Below, in pieces: positions 63,870 through 64,000 of a stretch of DNA of 64,000 nucleotides (positions are counted from its first letter, which is position 1; the number at the start of each line of letters is the position of its first letter). The position numbers and the translations under genes were made by a program. The notes under the pieces were generated by a model that did not search any database, was not told where the DNA came from, and was given only the letters and a program-made list of their open reading frames with translations. Origin of the DNA: Haliea sp. (GTDB lineage: Bacteria > Pseudomonadota > Gammaproteobacteria > Pseudomonadales > Halieaceae); the NCBI GenBank assembly GCA_016704305.1, contig JADJAL010000004.1:246491-310490 (forward strand), in the 5' to 3' direction.

Positions 63870-64000
63870 GTACACTGTGGTTCGACCTGCGCTTCACGCT
63901 GCGCCTGCTGGGTCGCTCTCCCGGTTTCGCCGCCCTGAGCGTCGTGGTCATCGCGCTGGCGCTGGCACTGGCGCTCACCATCTATGTGCTGGTGCGCAAC
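63866..64000 (+). CDS. ABC transporter permease (FtsX/MacB-like), 3' end cut by window
   Basis: Starts at GTG 63866, overlapping the ATPase stop. The first residues STLWFDLRFTLRLLGRSPGF, then a hydrophobic helix (AALSVVVIALALALALTIY), match the N-terminus of MacB/FtsX permeases that partner HlyD-type adaptors. Only 45 residues lie inside the window. Confidence 0.75.
   Translation, partial: MSTLWFDLRFTLRLLGRSPGFAALSVVVIALALALALTIYVLVRN

Overview
The window is about 64 kb of a marine-type gammaproteobacterial chromosome spanning the replication-origin neighbourhood. The order rpmH-rnpA-yidD-yidC-mnmE on the minus strand, diverging from dnaA-dnaN-recF-gyrB on the plus strand, is the classic origin cluster. 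The trkH-trkA-rsmB-fmt-def / LysM-dprA-purE-tsaC-hemF-aroE block and the coxB-coxA-ctaG-coxC-DUF2909-SURF1-ctaB-sco-polA-engB-cytochrome c-dsbA block match the layout of Pseudomonas and its relatives. The accessory genes (paired PaaI-type thioesterases, a SnoaL-like protein, a luciferase-like flavin oxidoreductase, a membrane pyrophosphatase) point to the Cellvibrionales/Halieaceae (OM60/NOR5) side of the class. That placement is an inference. I saw no CRISPR array, tRNA, rRNA, prophage or insertion sequence.

Layout. 1-6955: a partial radical SAM gene, an alpha/beta hydrolase, hppA, and a short plus-strand gene run (two hot-dog thioesterases, a SnoaL-like protein, an LLM oxidoreductase). 6956-7540: a gene-free stretch that resembles an Escherichia/Vibrio-type oriC. 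7541-11433: mnmE, yidC, yidD, rnpA, rpmH. 11434-11963: AT-rich DNA with DnaA boxes. 11964-18365: dnaA, dnaN, a frameshifted recF, gyrB. 18438-24262: acyltransferase, rmuC, glyS, glyQ (minus). 24429-36069: djlA, the K+ uptake/translation-start operon, then LysM-dprA-purE-tsaC-hemF-aroE. 36079-37653: gamma-carbonic-anhydrase family, YheV, an unknown. 38107-45548: a caa3-type cytochrome oxidase operon. 45645-51353: polA, a long palindromic repeat, a candidate small RNA, engB, cytochromes c5 and c4, dsbA. 51441-59368: FMN reductase, cysteine synthase, MFS exporter, methyltransferase, NTF2-like protein, SDR, Lrp-type regulator, leuA. 59462-64000: a broken diguanylate cyclase, a DUF6279 lipoprotein, and a sigma-54-promoted HlyD/MacB-type ABC export operon that runs off the window.

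Three observations stand out. (1) The polA-engB interval, the home of Spot 42 in Escherichia and ErsA in Pseudomonas, carries a sigma-E-like promoter, two hairpins and a terminator that together define a roughly 120-nt RNA, just downstream of a 269-bp palindromic hairpin element. (2) The DNA beyond the 3' end of mnmE has an origin-like arrangement, separate from a DnaA-box cluster in front of dnaA. (3) The HlyD/ABC operon is headed by a textbook -24/-12 promoter with an upstream palindrome.

An unusual number of genes carry lesions: frameshifts in recF, LysM, GGDEF (two) and DUF6279; internal or 5' losses in fmt, dprA, coxC and the ABC ATPase; and no ctaA in the cox operon. This pattern may reflect assembly errors rather than biology, and should be settled before reading function into any one lesion.
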